64,000 bases of DNA from Coprococcus phoceensis (GTDB lineage Bacteria; Bacillota; Clostridia; Lachnospirales; Lachnospiraceae). The stretch lies in assembly GCF_900104635.1 (NCBI RefSeq), contig NZ_FNWC01000007.1, positions 930,001 through 994,000 on the forward strand. The letters are read 5' to 3'. The notes beneath the pieces are model-generated. The model saw only the letters and a program-made list of their open reading frames with translations, had not been told where the DNA came from and ran no database searches. Below, one piece after another: positions 9,446 to 18,824 of this stretch (position 1 is the first letter of the stretch; each line of letters begins with the position of its first letter). The translations under genes were made by a program, and so were the position numbers.

Positions 9446-11294
9446 AACAAACACCTCCTCCATAGATTGCCGCGCCACATCCGGAACACTGCATCCGGCA
9501 GTTTGGTGTAACCTTTCCTTCCAATGCATTTTTCCATTCACGTTGCAGGAATTTCTTTGTCACTCCGATATTGATAAAATCCCACGGCAGGATTTCATCC
9601 AGATCACGCTCTCTCAAATTATAGAAAGCGATATCTACTCCCGTATTTTCAAATGCCTGAAGCCAAAGGTCATTCCGGAAATGTTCACTCCAGGAATCAT
9701 ATAGACAACCAAGTCGGTACGCCTCCAAAAGTGCTTTGCCGACACGCCTGTCTCCACGGGCAAATACTCCTTCCAGAACTGTGACATCCGCTTCATGCCA
9801 GTTATATTTCAAGCTTTTTTTATTGAGTTGTGCTTTCATCTCGTTATTTACGATATGTGCTTTTTGAATGTAATCTTCCTTGTTGCACATTTTTGCCCAC
9901 TGAAATGGAGTGAATGGCTTCGGAATAAAGAATGAAGTACTTGCCACAATCTGACATTTTCCATTTCTTTGATCTTTCGGAATTTCGTAATAGCGTCTTG
10001 CTACTTTTTCTGCGAGATGAGCAATTTCCTTCATATCTTCTTCCGTCTCGGTTGGCAGTCCGAGCATAAAGTATAATTTTACACGAGTCCATCCGCCCTC
10101 AAATGCCTGTCCGGCACCTTCTAAGATAATCTCCTCGGTGAGCCCTTTATTGATAACATCGCGTAATCTTTGAGATCCTGCTTCCGGTGCAAATGTCAGA
10201 CTGCTCTTTCGAACATCCTGTACTTTACTCATAACATCCAGCGAAAAGGCATCGATACGAAGCGATGGAAGTGATACGTTAATCCCTTTTCCCTTAAATT
10301 CATCAATCAGAAAATTTACAATTCCCTGGAGCTGTGAATAATCACTGGAGCTTAATGAACTCAAAGAAATCTCCTCATGTCCAGTGCTTTTTAGCATCTG
10401 ATACGCATATTTTTTTAGTCTCTCCAAATCTCGTTCACGCGTCGGGCGATAAAGCATACCCGCCTGACAGAAACGACATCCGCGAATACAACCTCTTTGA
10501 ATCTCCAGTACAACACGGTCCTGTGTCACTTTGATAAATGGCACGACCGGTTTCTCCGGATAGTAAGTATTTGTGATATCCAGCACCATCTGTTTTTCAA
10601 TCGTACGTTTTGCATGTACGTTGTTCGGCTCAAAAGATGCAATTGTTCCATCTTCATTGTAAGTCACATCATAAAAAGCCGGCACATAAAGTCCCGGAAT
10701 CTCTGCTGCACGCTCCAAAAACTCTTTTCTAGGTGCGCCGGAAGCTTTCCACTCCTTATAAGCGTCCAACAGTTCATTGTAAACGGTCTCGCCTTCCCCG
10801 ATATAGAAAATATCAAAAAAGTCTGCTAAAGGCTCCGGATTGTATGTACACGGACCACCGCCAATGACAATCGGATCATCATTTCCACGATCTTTTGCAA
10901 ACAGTGGAATCTGGCTTAAGTCAAGCACCTGTAAAATGTTCGTGTAACACATCTCATATTGAATTGTAATCCCAAGAAAATCAAATTCTTTGATAGGATC
11001 CTGAGACTCTAATGCAAACAATGGGATATTCTGTTTTCTCATAATCTCGTCCAAATCCGTCCATGGAGAATAGACACGTTCACACCATACATCCGCTCTG
11101 TGGTTGAACATATCGTATAATATCTGAATTCCAAGATGGGACATACCGATTTCATAGACGTCCGGAAAGCACATGGCGAAACGGATATCCACCTCATTTT
11201 TGTTTTTCATCACCGAGTTCACTTCGTTCCCGATATACCGGGCCGGCTTCTCGATTTTTAGTAATATTTCATCATTTAAAGCTAGTTTTCTCAT
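9429..11294 (-). CDS. TIGR03960-type B12-binding radical SAM protein
   Basis: 621-residue radical SAM enzyme. N-terminal cobalamin-binding-like domain (about 20-200, PDVYEIGMSHLGIQILY), central radical SAM domain with the iron-sulphur motif RGCIRGCRFCQAG (CxxxCxxC) and downstream LSLSSL and LRIDAFS patches, and a C-terminal cysteine cluster CRMQCSGCGAAIYGGGVC that probably binds a further metal centre. ATG at 11294 with AAAGGAG seven bases upstream. First gene of the run TIGR03960, TIGR03936, rng, membrane TPR protein. Confidence 0.9.
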   Translation of the reverse strand: MRKLALNDEILLKIEKPARYIGNEVNSVMKNKNEVDIRFAMCFPDVYEIGMSHLGIQILYDMFNHRADVWCERVYSPWTDLDEIMRKQNIPLFALESQDPIKEFDFLGITIQYEMCYTNILQVLDLSQIPLFAKDRGNDDPIVIGGGPCTYNPEPLADFFDIFYIGEGETVYNELLDAYKEWKASGAPRKEFLERAAEIPGLYVPAFYDVTYNEDGTIASFEPNNVHAKRTIEKQMVLDITNTYYPEKPVVPFIKVTQDRVVLEIQRGCIRGCRFCQAGMLYRPTRERDLERLKKYAYQMLKSTGHEEISLSSLSSSDYSQLQGIVNFLIDEFKGKGINVSLPSLRIDAFSLDVMSKVQDVRKSSLTFAPEAGSQRLRDVINKGLTEEIILEGAGQAFEGGWTRVKLYFMLGLPTETEEDMKEIAHLAEKVARRYYEIPKDQRNGKCQIVASTSFFIPKPFTPFQWAKMCNKEDYIQKAHIVNNEMKAQLNKKSLKYNWHEADVTVLEGVFARGDRRVGKALLEAYRLGCLYDSWSEHFRNDLWLQAFENTGVDIAFYNLRERDLDEILPWDFINIGVTKKFLQREWKNALEGKVTPNCRMQCSGCGAAIYGGGVCFEGKN

Positions 11295-11673
11295 ATTTCT
11301 CCTTTCGTTTTTGTTTAATATATACAAAAAAGTAATCTTCTTTTCTTTTTCGATTTTCACGAAAAATAGCTGTTTTTTTATGATTTTCAGGGACGCTTTT
11401 CAGTATGAAAAATGCTGTTTTTCACCTGATTTTTGCCCTTGCGTAACAAATTTACTTTTTTTCTACTGTGCAGCACTATGCATAATTATACACCATTTTC
11501 ATGGTCTTGCATAAAATACATAGCACTGCATAACATAATTCAATACTATAAATCACTTATTTTGCAATTAAATTCTTAAAAATTTTGTCCTGCTTTTTCT
11601 ATCATTTAACACCTTATATGAGAATATGATATTATTTGATATGAAGCAGCAAAAAACATTCTGAAACAGCATG
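11295..11673. other. junction region between core chromosome and integrated element
   Basis: About 380 AT-rich bases without a convincing gene. A TATAAT box on the minus strand (11485-11490) preceded by a weak TTATGC-like -35 box is the probable promoter of the radical SAM operon. Around it are related copies of AGCACTATGCATAA and TAGCACTGCATAA in an imperfect symmetric arrangement (11471-11550). Because the recombinase genes begin immediately to the right, the left attachment site should lie here or in the recombinase 3' end. I cannot define the core because the right end of the element is outside the window. Confidence 0.45.
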
Positions 11674-13026
11674 TTAACCCACCGTATTATATACTTTTTG
11701 CGGAAGGAGTTCAAGCAAATCTTTCTCAGATATCTGAATGTCGAATACAAAATCTGTTTGAGGCAGAATATCTATTATAAAATTGCCAATCACCTTCTCA
11801 CAGTCATATATTTCTTCAGGAAGATTGATATAAACATCCTTTGTAACCCCTGTTCCATTATGTCCCATACAGACAGATATCGCTTTCAAACTAATATCAT
11901 TTTTCTTTAAAACAGTTGCGTATGTATGCCTCAAATCATGCCATCGCATTTTGGGCAAATTGCAATCTGCCAACAGTTCTTTAAAAGATTTCCCCAAACT
12001 ACCCCTGTTATAGGGCAAACCGTTTTCTCTAAAACATACAAAGTCCAGATCCTGAAATTGGGGATTGGATTTCTGCACTGTTTCATACTTATGGCGTGCC
12101 ACAATCAATTCATCTATAACAAAATCGCCTAAAGGAATATCACGTTCTCCTGAATGAGATTTTGTTTTCACCTCTTGTGTACATAATCGGTTGTCTGCCT
12201 CACCATCATTTGAAGTTGTTCTCCCTAACTGTCGTCTGACATGTAATTCCCCTTCCCACCAATCAATATCCGAGAATTTGATTGCAATCACTTCAGATAT
12301 TCGAAGACCGGTTGTTAACGTCAAAAGTAATGGTATATACATTTCTGTTCTGGTTTCTTTACATTTTAACAGCAATAATGAAATTTGCGGAATGGAAAGA
12401 ATGGGATACTCCTTTTTTTGATGTTTTATAGTGCCTTCTCTTAACGCTTGATTATAAGCTTTTTTCACAGCCTTTTTTTTCATACGAATTGCAGTTAGAG
12501 CAGGATTTATTCGTATCATCTGATGGTTTTTTGCGTATGTAAAAGCACCTTTCAAAACAGTATAGGATAAACGCAAAACACTCACTTTTTCAATAGAATC
12601 CAGCCCTTTTTTAATATCGTTACGCTCGATATCTGTAATTTTGCTGTTTGGATCCCATGTTTTTAAAAAGTAATTGTAGATTACATTGCGATAACTACAA
12701 AATGTATGATAGGATATCTTTCTTTCATCAATCATGTAATAATATAGCCAGTAGTCAAAAAATTCCTTTAGCGTGTATTCAAAAGGAATAAACCTTTTTG
12801 AATGCAACTCAGCAATCGCAAATTCCTTTGCTTTCAGCGCTTCTGTTTTCGTACTATATCCACCTTTTTGCATAGGAATTACAATTTCAGTGGAAAACGT
12901 CAGAGAAAAACGGTATGCAAATTTTCCTCTTACAGGAGTAATTGTATCTCTAAATTTCCATGAAACAATATCACCATATTGAAAACTTTCTTTAACATCA
13001 GGTTTTATAATTGGCTTTTTATTCAT
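11674..13026 (-). CDS. tyrosine recombinase/integrase, element end (second of a pair)
   Basis: About 450-residue phage-type integrase. N-terminal AP2-like arm-binding region (YRFSLTFSTEIVIPM...STKTEALKAK), SAM-like core-binding domain (FFDYWLYYYM to MIRINPALTAI), and catalytic domain with Arg in TTGLRISEV, HxxR in WHDLRHTYA and the Tyr nucleophile in GVTKDVYINL. The ATG at 13026 lies inside the last codons of the upstream recombinase (ATGAATAA overlap) with GGAG upstream, so the two are translationally coupled. Probably needed for integration or excision of the element. Confidence 0.9.
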   Translation of the reverse strand: MNKKPIIKPDVKESFQYGDIVSWKFRDTITPVRGKFAYRFSLTFSTEIVIPMQKGGYSTKTEALKAKEFAIAELHSKRFIPFEYTLKEFFDYWLYYYMIDERKISYHTFCSYRNVIYNYFLKTWDPNSKITDIERNDIKKGLDSIEKVSVLRLSYTVLKGAFTYAKNHQMIRINPALTAIRMKKKAVKKAYNQALREGTIKHQKKEYPILSIPQISLLLLKCKETRTEMYIPLLLTLTTGLRISEVIAIKFSDIDWWEGELHVRRQLGRTTSNDGEADNRLCTQEVKTKSHSGERDIPLGDFVIDELIVARHKYETVQKSNPQFQDLDFVCFRENGLPYNRGSLGKSFKELLADCNLPKMRWHDLRHTYATVLKKNDISLKAISVCMGHNGTGVTKDVYINLPEEIYDCEKVIGNFIIDILPQTDFVFDIQISEKDLLELLPQKVYNTVG

Positions 13027-14251
13027 GTGCACACTCTCCCGCAGCAGATTTGGAAGCGGCATTAATTGGATCAAATGAGGAATCAATCAATGCTGAAATT
13101 TTCCCTTTCGCTTCAATAATGCCACAATAAATTTCAAAGGTTGTTGCAATGCTTTTATGCCCCATTATTTTAGAAATTTCTTCCAACTGCATTCCTTGCT
13201 CAATTAAAATTGTTGCAAATATATGACGCAAATCATGCATACCGATTTTGGGAAGTGAGTTTCTTTCACACATACGCTCTAAAGCAGCGTTACAGGTAGT
13301 TTCTCCTTTTATATTTCCTTTTGGTCCAATACAGATAAAATCTCTCCATTTTGGTTCAGCTTCTCCAAGTTTTTCAAACAACTGCATATTTTCCTTTTTT
13401 CGAATTTCTAATTCTTGAAAAATAATGTTATGGATACGCAGTGTCCGATAACTACATAATGATTTTGGCGGTTTTACAGATTGCTTTGAAGATAATACCT
13501 TATAAGATAAATTCCCTTTTACAACAATTTCATAGTCTCTCGTAACCTGCCGTTCTACTTTAACCGTTTGATTTTCCGAATTAAAATCCGAATATTTTAA
13601 CCCTAAAATTTCACCCTTGCGTAAACCTACAAACAAAGCCAGTAAAATCTCTAAATAAACAGAATGGTATTCATACGCCGCTTGAAGCAATGTCCGTATC
13701 TGCTTTTTAGAATATACAACCATTGCAGGAACGTCCCAATAATACTTTTTCATATCTAGCAACGGATTGGTCTCAAGATAGCCATCATCAAGAGCATCTT
13801 TCAAGGCTACATTAAATACTTTGTTTATCATTCGCCCTGCACTTTTACAATAGTCTTTACAATTCTCTAAAATTTCATTTAGATAATCGGAAGATACCAT
13901 GCCTATTAAAATATCCTTCGGTGTATTTGGAATAATGATTTTATAAATCGTCCATGAATACCCCACTTTTATAGAACTGTCTGCATTAGGAAGAAAAATT
14001 TTTTGACACCAGTAATCTAAATATTCAAAGAACGTATATCTCATATTTGTTAAACTTTTAATTCGTTTCATCTGTTTTTGATATCGTTCATTTTCTTGCT
14101 CTTGTGCCTGCTTTGCCTCTTCGACAGAGCAAAATCCTGTTTTTTTCTCATATTCTATTGTATAGGTATTACAGTTAACTGTCTTTGTCAGAAAACTCCA
14201 TGTGCCATTTTCATAAAATACAGCTCCTTTATTAGTCATTGATTTTTCCAT
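13019..14251 (-). CDS. tyrosine recombinase/integrase (first of a pair)
   Basis: 410-residue site-specific recombinase: N-terminal arm-type region (GTWSFLTKTVNCNTYTIEYEK), core-binding domain (YTFFEYLDYWCQK to LETNPL), and catalytic residues Arg in VGLRKGEILGL, HxxR in MHDLRHIFATIL, His in MGHKSIATTF and Tyr in EIYCG. ATG preceded by AGGAGGT. Its 3' end overlaps the second recombinase by eight bases. The proteins are clearly diverged (different arm domains), so they may act as a heteromeric pair rather than as a recent duplication. Confidence 0.9.
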   Translation of the reverse strand: MEKSMTNKGAVFYENGTWSFLTKTVNCNTYTIEYEKKTGFCSVEEAKQAQEQENERYQKQMKRIKSLTNMRYTFFEYLDYWCQKIFLPNADSSIKVGYSWTIYKIIIPNTPKDILIGMVSSDYLNEILENCKDYCKSAGRMINKVFNVALKDALDDGYLETNPLLDMKKYYWDVPAMVVYSKKQIRTLLQAAYEYHSVYLEILLALFVGLRKGEILGLKYSDFNSENQTVKVERQVTRDYEIVVKGNLSYKVLSSKQSVKPPKSLCSYRTLRIHNIIFQELEIRKKENMQLFEKLGEAEPKWRDFICIGPKGNIKGETTCNAALERMCERNSLPKIGMHDLRHIFATILIEQGMQLEEISKIMGHKSIATTFEIYCGIIEAKGKISALIDSSFDPINAASKSAAGECAHE

Positions 14252-14362
14252 ATAAAGTACCTCCTATTTGGTAGGTGCTTATATGCTTTCTTTTGCCATA
14301 AAGCACCGTAACATAATTGATTTGTGTGTGTCAATACCTGCATCTATGTTTGTAAACATGGT

Positions 14363-14584
14363 TTAGTTTCCTTCATCTAACCAATGGTCGAATGAAGACT
14401 TTGGAATACGATAAATATTTCCAATTTTTATAACTTTGAATGGTTTTTGTTTTACATACACCTCTTGTATAAAAGCATAGGCTTTTGTACGTCCAATATT
14501 TAAGATTTCCTGAATATCTTCTACTTCGTATACACGTTTTTCTTCTGAATGTGTACCTATATGCTCACCTCCTAAGCTTCTCAT
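14363..14584 (-). CDS. small helix-turn-helix protein, excisionase-like
   Basis: 73 residues; the core VYEVEDIQEILNIGRTKAYAFIQEV...FKVIKIGNIYRIPKSSFDHWL matches the winged-helix/MerR-like fold of excisionase-family DNA-binding proteins (recognition helix GRTKAYAFI, wing with YRIP). Immediately upstream of two integrases, the usual place for a recombination directionality factor. An AGGAGGTGA sits inside the first codons, so the true start may be slightly downstream on a non-ATG codon. Confidence 0.75.
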   Translation of the reverse strand: MRSLGGEHIGTHSEEKRVYEVEDIQEILNIGRTKAYAFIQEVYVKQKPFKVIKIGNIYRIPKSSFDHWLDEGN

Positions 14585-14769
14585 TTAATTTAATTTTCTG
14601 ATTTTAGTTACTTGTAAATAATTGGATTTTATTTTAGATACATTTAGACGACATGAATTCTTTCTGTAAGATTTGTAATCTGAATTGAATTTATTAAAAC
14701 CTAAAAATAGTTAAATAACCCTTTCTCTGTTCCCGCTTTTAAGAGTTTACAAATAGTAAAATAACGATT

Positions 14770-17763
14770 CTAACGGATTTTCTGCTCACCCCATTGAATT
14801 TGAAGTTTTCCTTCCTGATCTACACCAGTTGTCATTAAAAGAGAAAATATCTGAGGGTTGATACCGAATTTTTCATATAATTCTCCGCTCGCTATCAATT
14901 GATTTTTCATGAACAAATTAATTTTCTCCTTTGCCAATATCATTTTTAGCAGATTCACTTCAATAGAATTTTCGTAAATCAAAAATACCACTTGTTTAAA
15001 ATTCTGAGATGTATAACGAATAAACCGAAAATAATATTGTTCCATAGCTGCATGGTTATAGTGAAGTTCCGGCAAAATAATTTTATCCACATCATCAATA
15101 TTCATGGACTCTGATAAGCTTTGCTGTGTAGAAAGCAAAATTCCATTCTCTGTCTTTCTCAGTTCTTCCACAATCCGCTGCCGCTGTTTACAAGGATTTT
15201 TCTTTCCTGTGATCATAAAAATTGGTCTTTTCGGAAATGCCTGTTTTAAATAGTGGTAATAGGACTCCGCTACTTCTATCTTGCGAACTCCAATGGCAAC
15301 TCTTTCTTTTTCCCACATCTGCAAAAGATGGATTGCTTTTTTAACTTTTGTAGGCGGTTCATTACTGTTATATTCGTATGCAAGAGAGGGATCTGCACAT
15401 ATTTTCAGAAGCAACATCAATTGTTGTAAAATCCGAAACATAGCATCTTTTCTTGCGTTTTTACAAGCCATAAAGTATTTCCTGCGGATTTTATCAAATT
15501 CTTTTATGGCAGTCAGATAGACTTCCTTTTCTGTCTGATTAAAAGAGCAAGTTCCTTGATAAATTTTATAAATTTTTCTACCAACTACTTCCTCAAAATT
15601 TTTTGTTATTACGGTTTTTTCTAATAATTCATCTAAAAATGAGGAATTATAAATGTCTTGGTTTGCCTTTTCAAGGCCAAACACCGTAATCTTCTTTGGC
15701 AAATAAGAGAAAGAAAATAGTTCATAGCCCTTTTTATAGGCAGGAAATGGTTGATTAAAAAAAGGGTTCGCATATTTTTCCATCTGTCCATTCCTGAATC
15801 GGAAAATCCACTCATTTTTTGCCAGATAATGAATCGAATTATTATAAAGCAGCTCTAATTGTGGAGCAGCTTCTACAACATTGTTTCGCGTCATTGTTCC
15901 AGTCGCCAGCACTTTATATCTGCACTTTCGGAAGACAGAAAGCATTGCTTTTGTCCTCTTGGAACTTCCATTGCTGATTGTATCGCTTTCATCGAAAATC
16001 AACATGACCTTCTGACAACGGATACGGACCAGTTTTTTCATCTCTCTTTTTAAGTCTGTCAGTAAGTTGACTGTCAAAAGTACAATCTGCCCTTTCTGCA
16101 CCCTTTTGATATCTTTTCTTTTTCGGATACGGTAAAAATCAATCTGATAGTCTGTCAGTATTTCTTCCCATGTATTATTGATTGCCAGAGCTGTGCTAAC
16201 AATAAACACATTCCGAACAGCGCTATATTTTATTCTGTACTGTGCCATCACCAGCGTACAAAGGCTTTTTCCGGTTCCCATAGAAAACTGTAGGGCGGCA
16301 TATCGTTTCTGCAACAGTTTATTCACTTCTTGTTTCTGTATAGGATTTAGATATTTGACTTCTCCTGTCATCTGGCTTTTTACATGCCACTTTTCCAGAT
16401 ATTCTGCAATTTTCTGATCCTGTTTTATTTTTTTTAATGGTATTTCCTGTAGTTCAAAGTTCTGTCGTTTCTTTTTCAAAAATTTTTCAAATCCTGGAAC
16501 TTCCGCTTTTGTTAAAACAAACGAATGGATAGAACCTAACTCTACATCACTTCCATTTTCGCGATAATCCTTTACTTTAAATCTATAATTTGTCTTTACA
16601 ATCCGAGTTTCATTCCTGTAAGTCTTATTCGCAGAAGATAAAATTTCCTTTAATTTCCGTAAAACATCTTCCGGCTGTATCTTGATTTTTTCCCACTCCT
16701 GCCAGGATAGTTCCTCTGGTTTTGTTTGTTTCAGGTACTCTTGCAAAATTCCCTCTGCCTGTCCCGCTTTATGAGTAATCTTTCGATTTCTTTTGATATC
16801 AAACAACAGTTTCACTGTTTTTTCTTGAAATGCCTGTTTCTGCCTTCCCTCTAAGTCTGTATTCTGGCATTCAAAATAAATATTTGCAGCATTTTTTCTC
16901 CGTTCCTGAAGAACCGGTAACACATAAGTTTGATAAATTTCTTGGGGATGTTTCAGAACCTCCTTCTTTGTGGTGTAAGGTCTTTCTGTTACATATTGAC
17001 TCTTTTTCTGTAAGATCATGGCTTTTGTCCGAAAAGATGTCACACCATACTCTTTGAATACATCTGCTGGCAAAGAAAATTGTACAATCAAATTAAACAT
17101 CTGATTGATTTCTTCAATATCCCCTTTATTTGAAAAATCATCTGAAAGGAAACTTTCCGGAACCAGCAAAACCAAAAGGCCTCCGTTTTTCAGTACCTGA
17201 TATGCTTTTTTGCAATAATACATTTGGGAAGATACCGGTGCTTCTTTTGTTCCCCATTCCAAATGAAAAGGCGGATTTCCAAATACAATATCTCCGCTTA
17301 AAACAGGGGAATACTGCCGGATATCGCCATATTGCAGATTTGCCTTTGGGTAGAGGTACTGGGCAATCTTCACTGCTTTCATATCAAGTTCTGTCCCATA
17401 GATATTACTTTCTGTAGGGAGATAATTAAAAAAATCTCCTTTTCCATAAGTCAAATCATAAATAATATCCTCTGCTTCCGGTTTGACACAGGAAACAAGA
17501 AATTCACATACTTCCGCTGGTGTAAAAAATTGTCCCTGCTCGATTTCTTTTTTCGCTTCTGTATAAGCATGAAAATTTTGAAAGTCCTTCCTGTCCAGTC
17601 CATGTAGCCCACCATTTCCCGTGTATACATTAAAAATATCCTCTGGTGTGATCCCATATAGTTCTGCTTCATGGTTTTCCACTAGATACAAGATTTTTTC
17701 ATTCAATTTTTGCCTTTGCTCTATTGGTATTTGAAGTTCCGTATCTTTTTTGTATTTTTCCAT
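14770..17763 (-). CDS. DNA adenine methylase-helicase fusion
   Basis: 997 residues in two halves. N-terminal half: N6-adenine methyltransferase with motif X GQFFTP (77-82), motif I DLTYGKGDF (about 103) and catalytic NPPF (163-166). C-terminal half (about 470-950): SF2/SNF2-type helicase with Walker A MGTGKS (about 497), a DESD box in LIFDESDTISN, and the later ATGTMTRNNV motif. No nuclease motif is evident. The architecture recalls phage and plasmid methylase-helicases (for example P1 DarB-type antirestriction) as well as defence methylase-helicases. Last gene of operon A, overlapping the preceding gene by one base. Confidence 0.85.
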   Translation of the reverse strand: MEKYKKDTELQIPIEQRQKLNEKILYLVENHEAELYGITPEDIFNVYTGNGGLHGLDRKDFQNFHAYTEAKKEIEQGQFFTPAEVCEFLVSCVKPEAEDIIYDLTYGKGDFFNYLPTESNIYGTELDMKAVKIAQYLYPKANLQYGDIRQYSPVLSGDIVFGNPPFHLEWGTKEAPVSSQMYYCKKAYQVLKNGGLLVLLVPESFLSDDFSNKGDIEEINQMFNLIVQFSLPADVFKEYGVTSFRTKAMILQKKSQYVTERPYTTKKEVLKHPQEIYQTYVLPVLQERRKNAANIYFECQNTDLEGRQKQAFQEKTVKLLFDIKRNRKITHKAGQAEGILQEYLKQTKPEELSWQEWEKIKIQPEDVLRKLKEILSSANKTYRNETRIVKTNYRFKVKDYRENGSDVELGSIHSFVLTKAEVPGFEKFLKKKRQNFELQEIPLKKIKQDQKIAEYLEKWHVKSQMTGEVKYLNPIQKQEVNKLLQKRYAALQFSMGTGKSLCTLVMAQYRIKYSAVRNVFIVSTALAINNTWEEILTDYQIDFYRIRKRKDIKRVQKGQIVLLTVNLLTDLKREMKKLVRIRCQKVMLIFDESDTISNGSSKRTKAMLSVFRKCRYKVLATGTMTRNNVVEAAPQLELLYNNSIHYLAKNEWIFRFRNGQMEKYANPFFNQPFPAYKKGYELFSFSYLPKKITVFGLEKANQDIYNSSFLDELLEKTVITKNFEEVVGRKIYKIYQGTCSFNQTEKEVYLTAIKEFDKIRRKYFMACKNARKDAMFRILQQLMLLLKICADPSLAYEYNSNEPPTKVKKAIHLLQMWEKERVAIGVRKIEVAESYYHYLKQAFPKRPIFMITGKKNPCKQRQRIVEELRKTENGILLSTQQSLSESMNIDDVDKIILPELHYNHAAMEQYYFRFIRYTSQNFKQVVFLIYENSIEVNLLKMILAKEKINLFMKNQLIASGELYEKFGINPQIFSLLMTTGVDQEGKLQIQWGEQKIR

Positions 17764-18737
17764 TAGATTACCTCCTTATAGCCTAGGTACTCTTTTGCAA
17801 AAGACAATGCATGTACGCCGCTGTCAAAAACGATATCCCATCTACCATTTTTAAAATACTTAAATTTGACAACTTTCTTACCAAGTGCGAGGTGCTCATC
17901 AAAAATCCCTTCTTTTTCTTTTTTCCCGATGTATGAAAAACTTACAAATCTTTCCAGCCACCCATCATAAATGTTAAACTGTTTTTTTCCAGAGTCAAAA
18001 AATGTCAATGCACGTAAAACGGCCTTATATTTTTCATTATCCAGACAAATTTCATATTCTCCCCAAAGATCTGTTTTGCTGTAGACCAGATTTTTGATGG
18101 TCAGTTTTTTGCTTTGTATATTATATTTTACATAGGATAATCCTGCTTCCACATTTTCTTTAATCTCCTGTTCCACCTTTTCTTGAAAACTAAAACCACC
18201 AAGATAAGAAAAAATATCATCTACAATAAGCGGATAATCAATTCTGGCAAATAAAACTTCATAAAGATTTTTTTCTTTCTGTTTACGGCACCTCTTCATT
18301 TCTTCCCGATAAATTTGTTTCTCTTCTTCTGTTAAAGAAGAAATCCGGTTATATAATACGGGTTCTGCTGAATTTTGCAGGGAAATATAGCGTTCATACG
18401 AATGTATCTGTATAGCAAGACCATATTTCCGATTAAAGAAAGAAATGATTGTTTTAATAAAATGATTATGTACCTTTTCCATAACTTCTGTTTGTTTCTT
18501 CTTATCCATGCTAATTAAGTTCTGTTGGTACACCCTATCTGCATATTTCTGCATCCTCCCATAAAAGGTCAGTTCCTGTTGATGCAGAGTTTCCATATCT
18601 ACAAACATACTCAAAAAATGATTTCTGGTACTGTCATATAATTTTTGCTGTATCTCACAAAATTTTTGATCTTCCATAGAAAGTCTAGTGTTATTTTGGA
18701 TTTTGACACGTTGCAGTTTTTTTAATACATCATTCAT
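17763..18737 (-). CDS. element protein of unknown function (weak DUF4942 resemblance)
   Basis: 324 residues, soluble, lysine- and aromatic-rich. An N-terminal coiled or helical region (MEDQKFCEIQQKLYDSTRN) precedes a mixed domain ending in GWLERFVSFSYIG, KKVVKFKYFKNGRWDIVFDSG and HALSFAKEYLG. The C-terminal pattern (conserved basic patch, then KNGxxxxxF) is vaguely like DUF4942 proteins of mobile elements, but I would not rely on this. Starts with a good AAAGGAG site and overlaps the methylase-helicase by one base, so it probably works with it. Confidence 0.6.
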   Translation of the reverse strand: MNDVLKKLQRVKIQNNTRLSMEDQKFCEIQQKLYDSTRNHFLSMFVDMETLHQQELTFYGRMQKYADRVYQQNLISMDKKKQTEVMEKVHNHFIKTIISFFNRKYGLAIQIHSYERYISLQNSAEPVLYNRISSLTEEEKQIYREEMKRCRKQKEKNLYEVLFARIDYPLIVDDIFSYLGGFSFQEKVEQEIKENVEAGLSYVKYNIQSKKLTIKNLVYSKTDLWGEYEICLDNEKYKAVLRALTFFDSGKKQFNIYDGWLERFVSFSYIGKKEKEGIFDEHLALGKKVVKFKYFKNGRWDIVFDSGVHALSFAKEYLGYKEVI

Positions 18738-18763
18738 AATTCTGCTCCTTTCTTTATAAGAAA

Positions 18764-18793
18764 AGGCAGAAGAATATTCTAATCCCTCTGCCT
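18764..18793 (-). terminator. hairpin between operon A genes (weak intrinsic terminator)
   Basis: Seven-bp perfect stem AGGCAGA/TCTGCCT with a 16-base loop, followed on the minus strand by TTTTCTT. It lies between the PcfJ-like gene and the next gene of the same operon, so full termination would silence the methylase-helicase. Confidence 0.55.
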
Positions 18794-18824
18794 GTGTTGC
18801 TATTATCTTAAAATTCCCATGTTC

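Noticed and set aside
9844..10092. Apparent minus-strand frame inside the TIGR03960 gene
   Set aside because: Out-of-frame shadow of a strongly conserved radical SAM gene; no ribosome-binding site or conserved motif.
11471..11550. Attachment site core from the AGCACTATGCATAA-like repeats
   Set aside because: The repeats are imperfect and could be part of the radical SAM operon promoter; without the right end of the element no core can be assigned.
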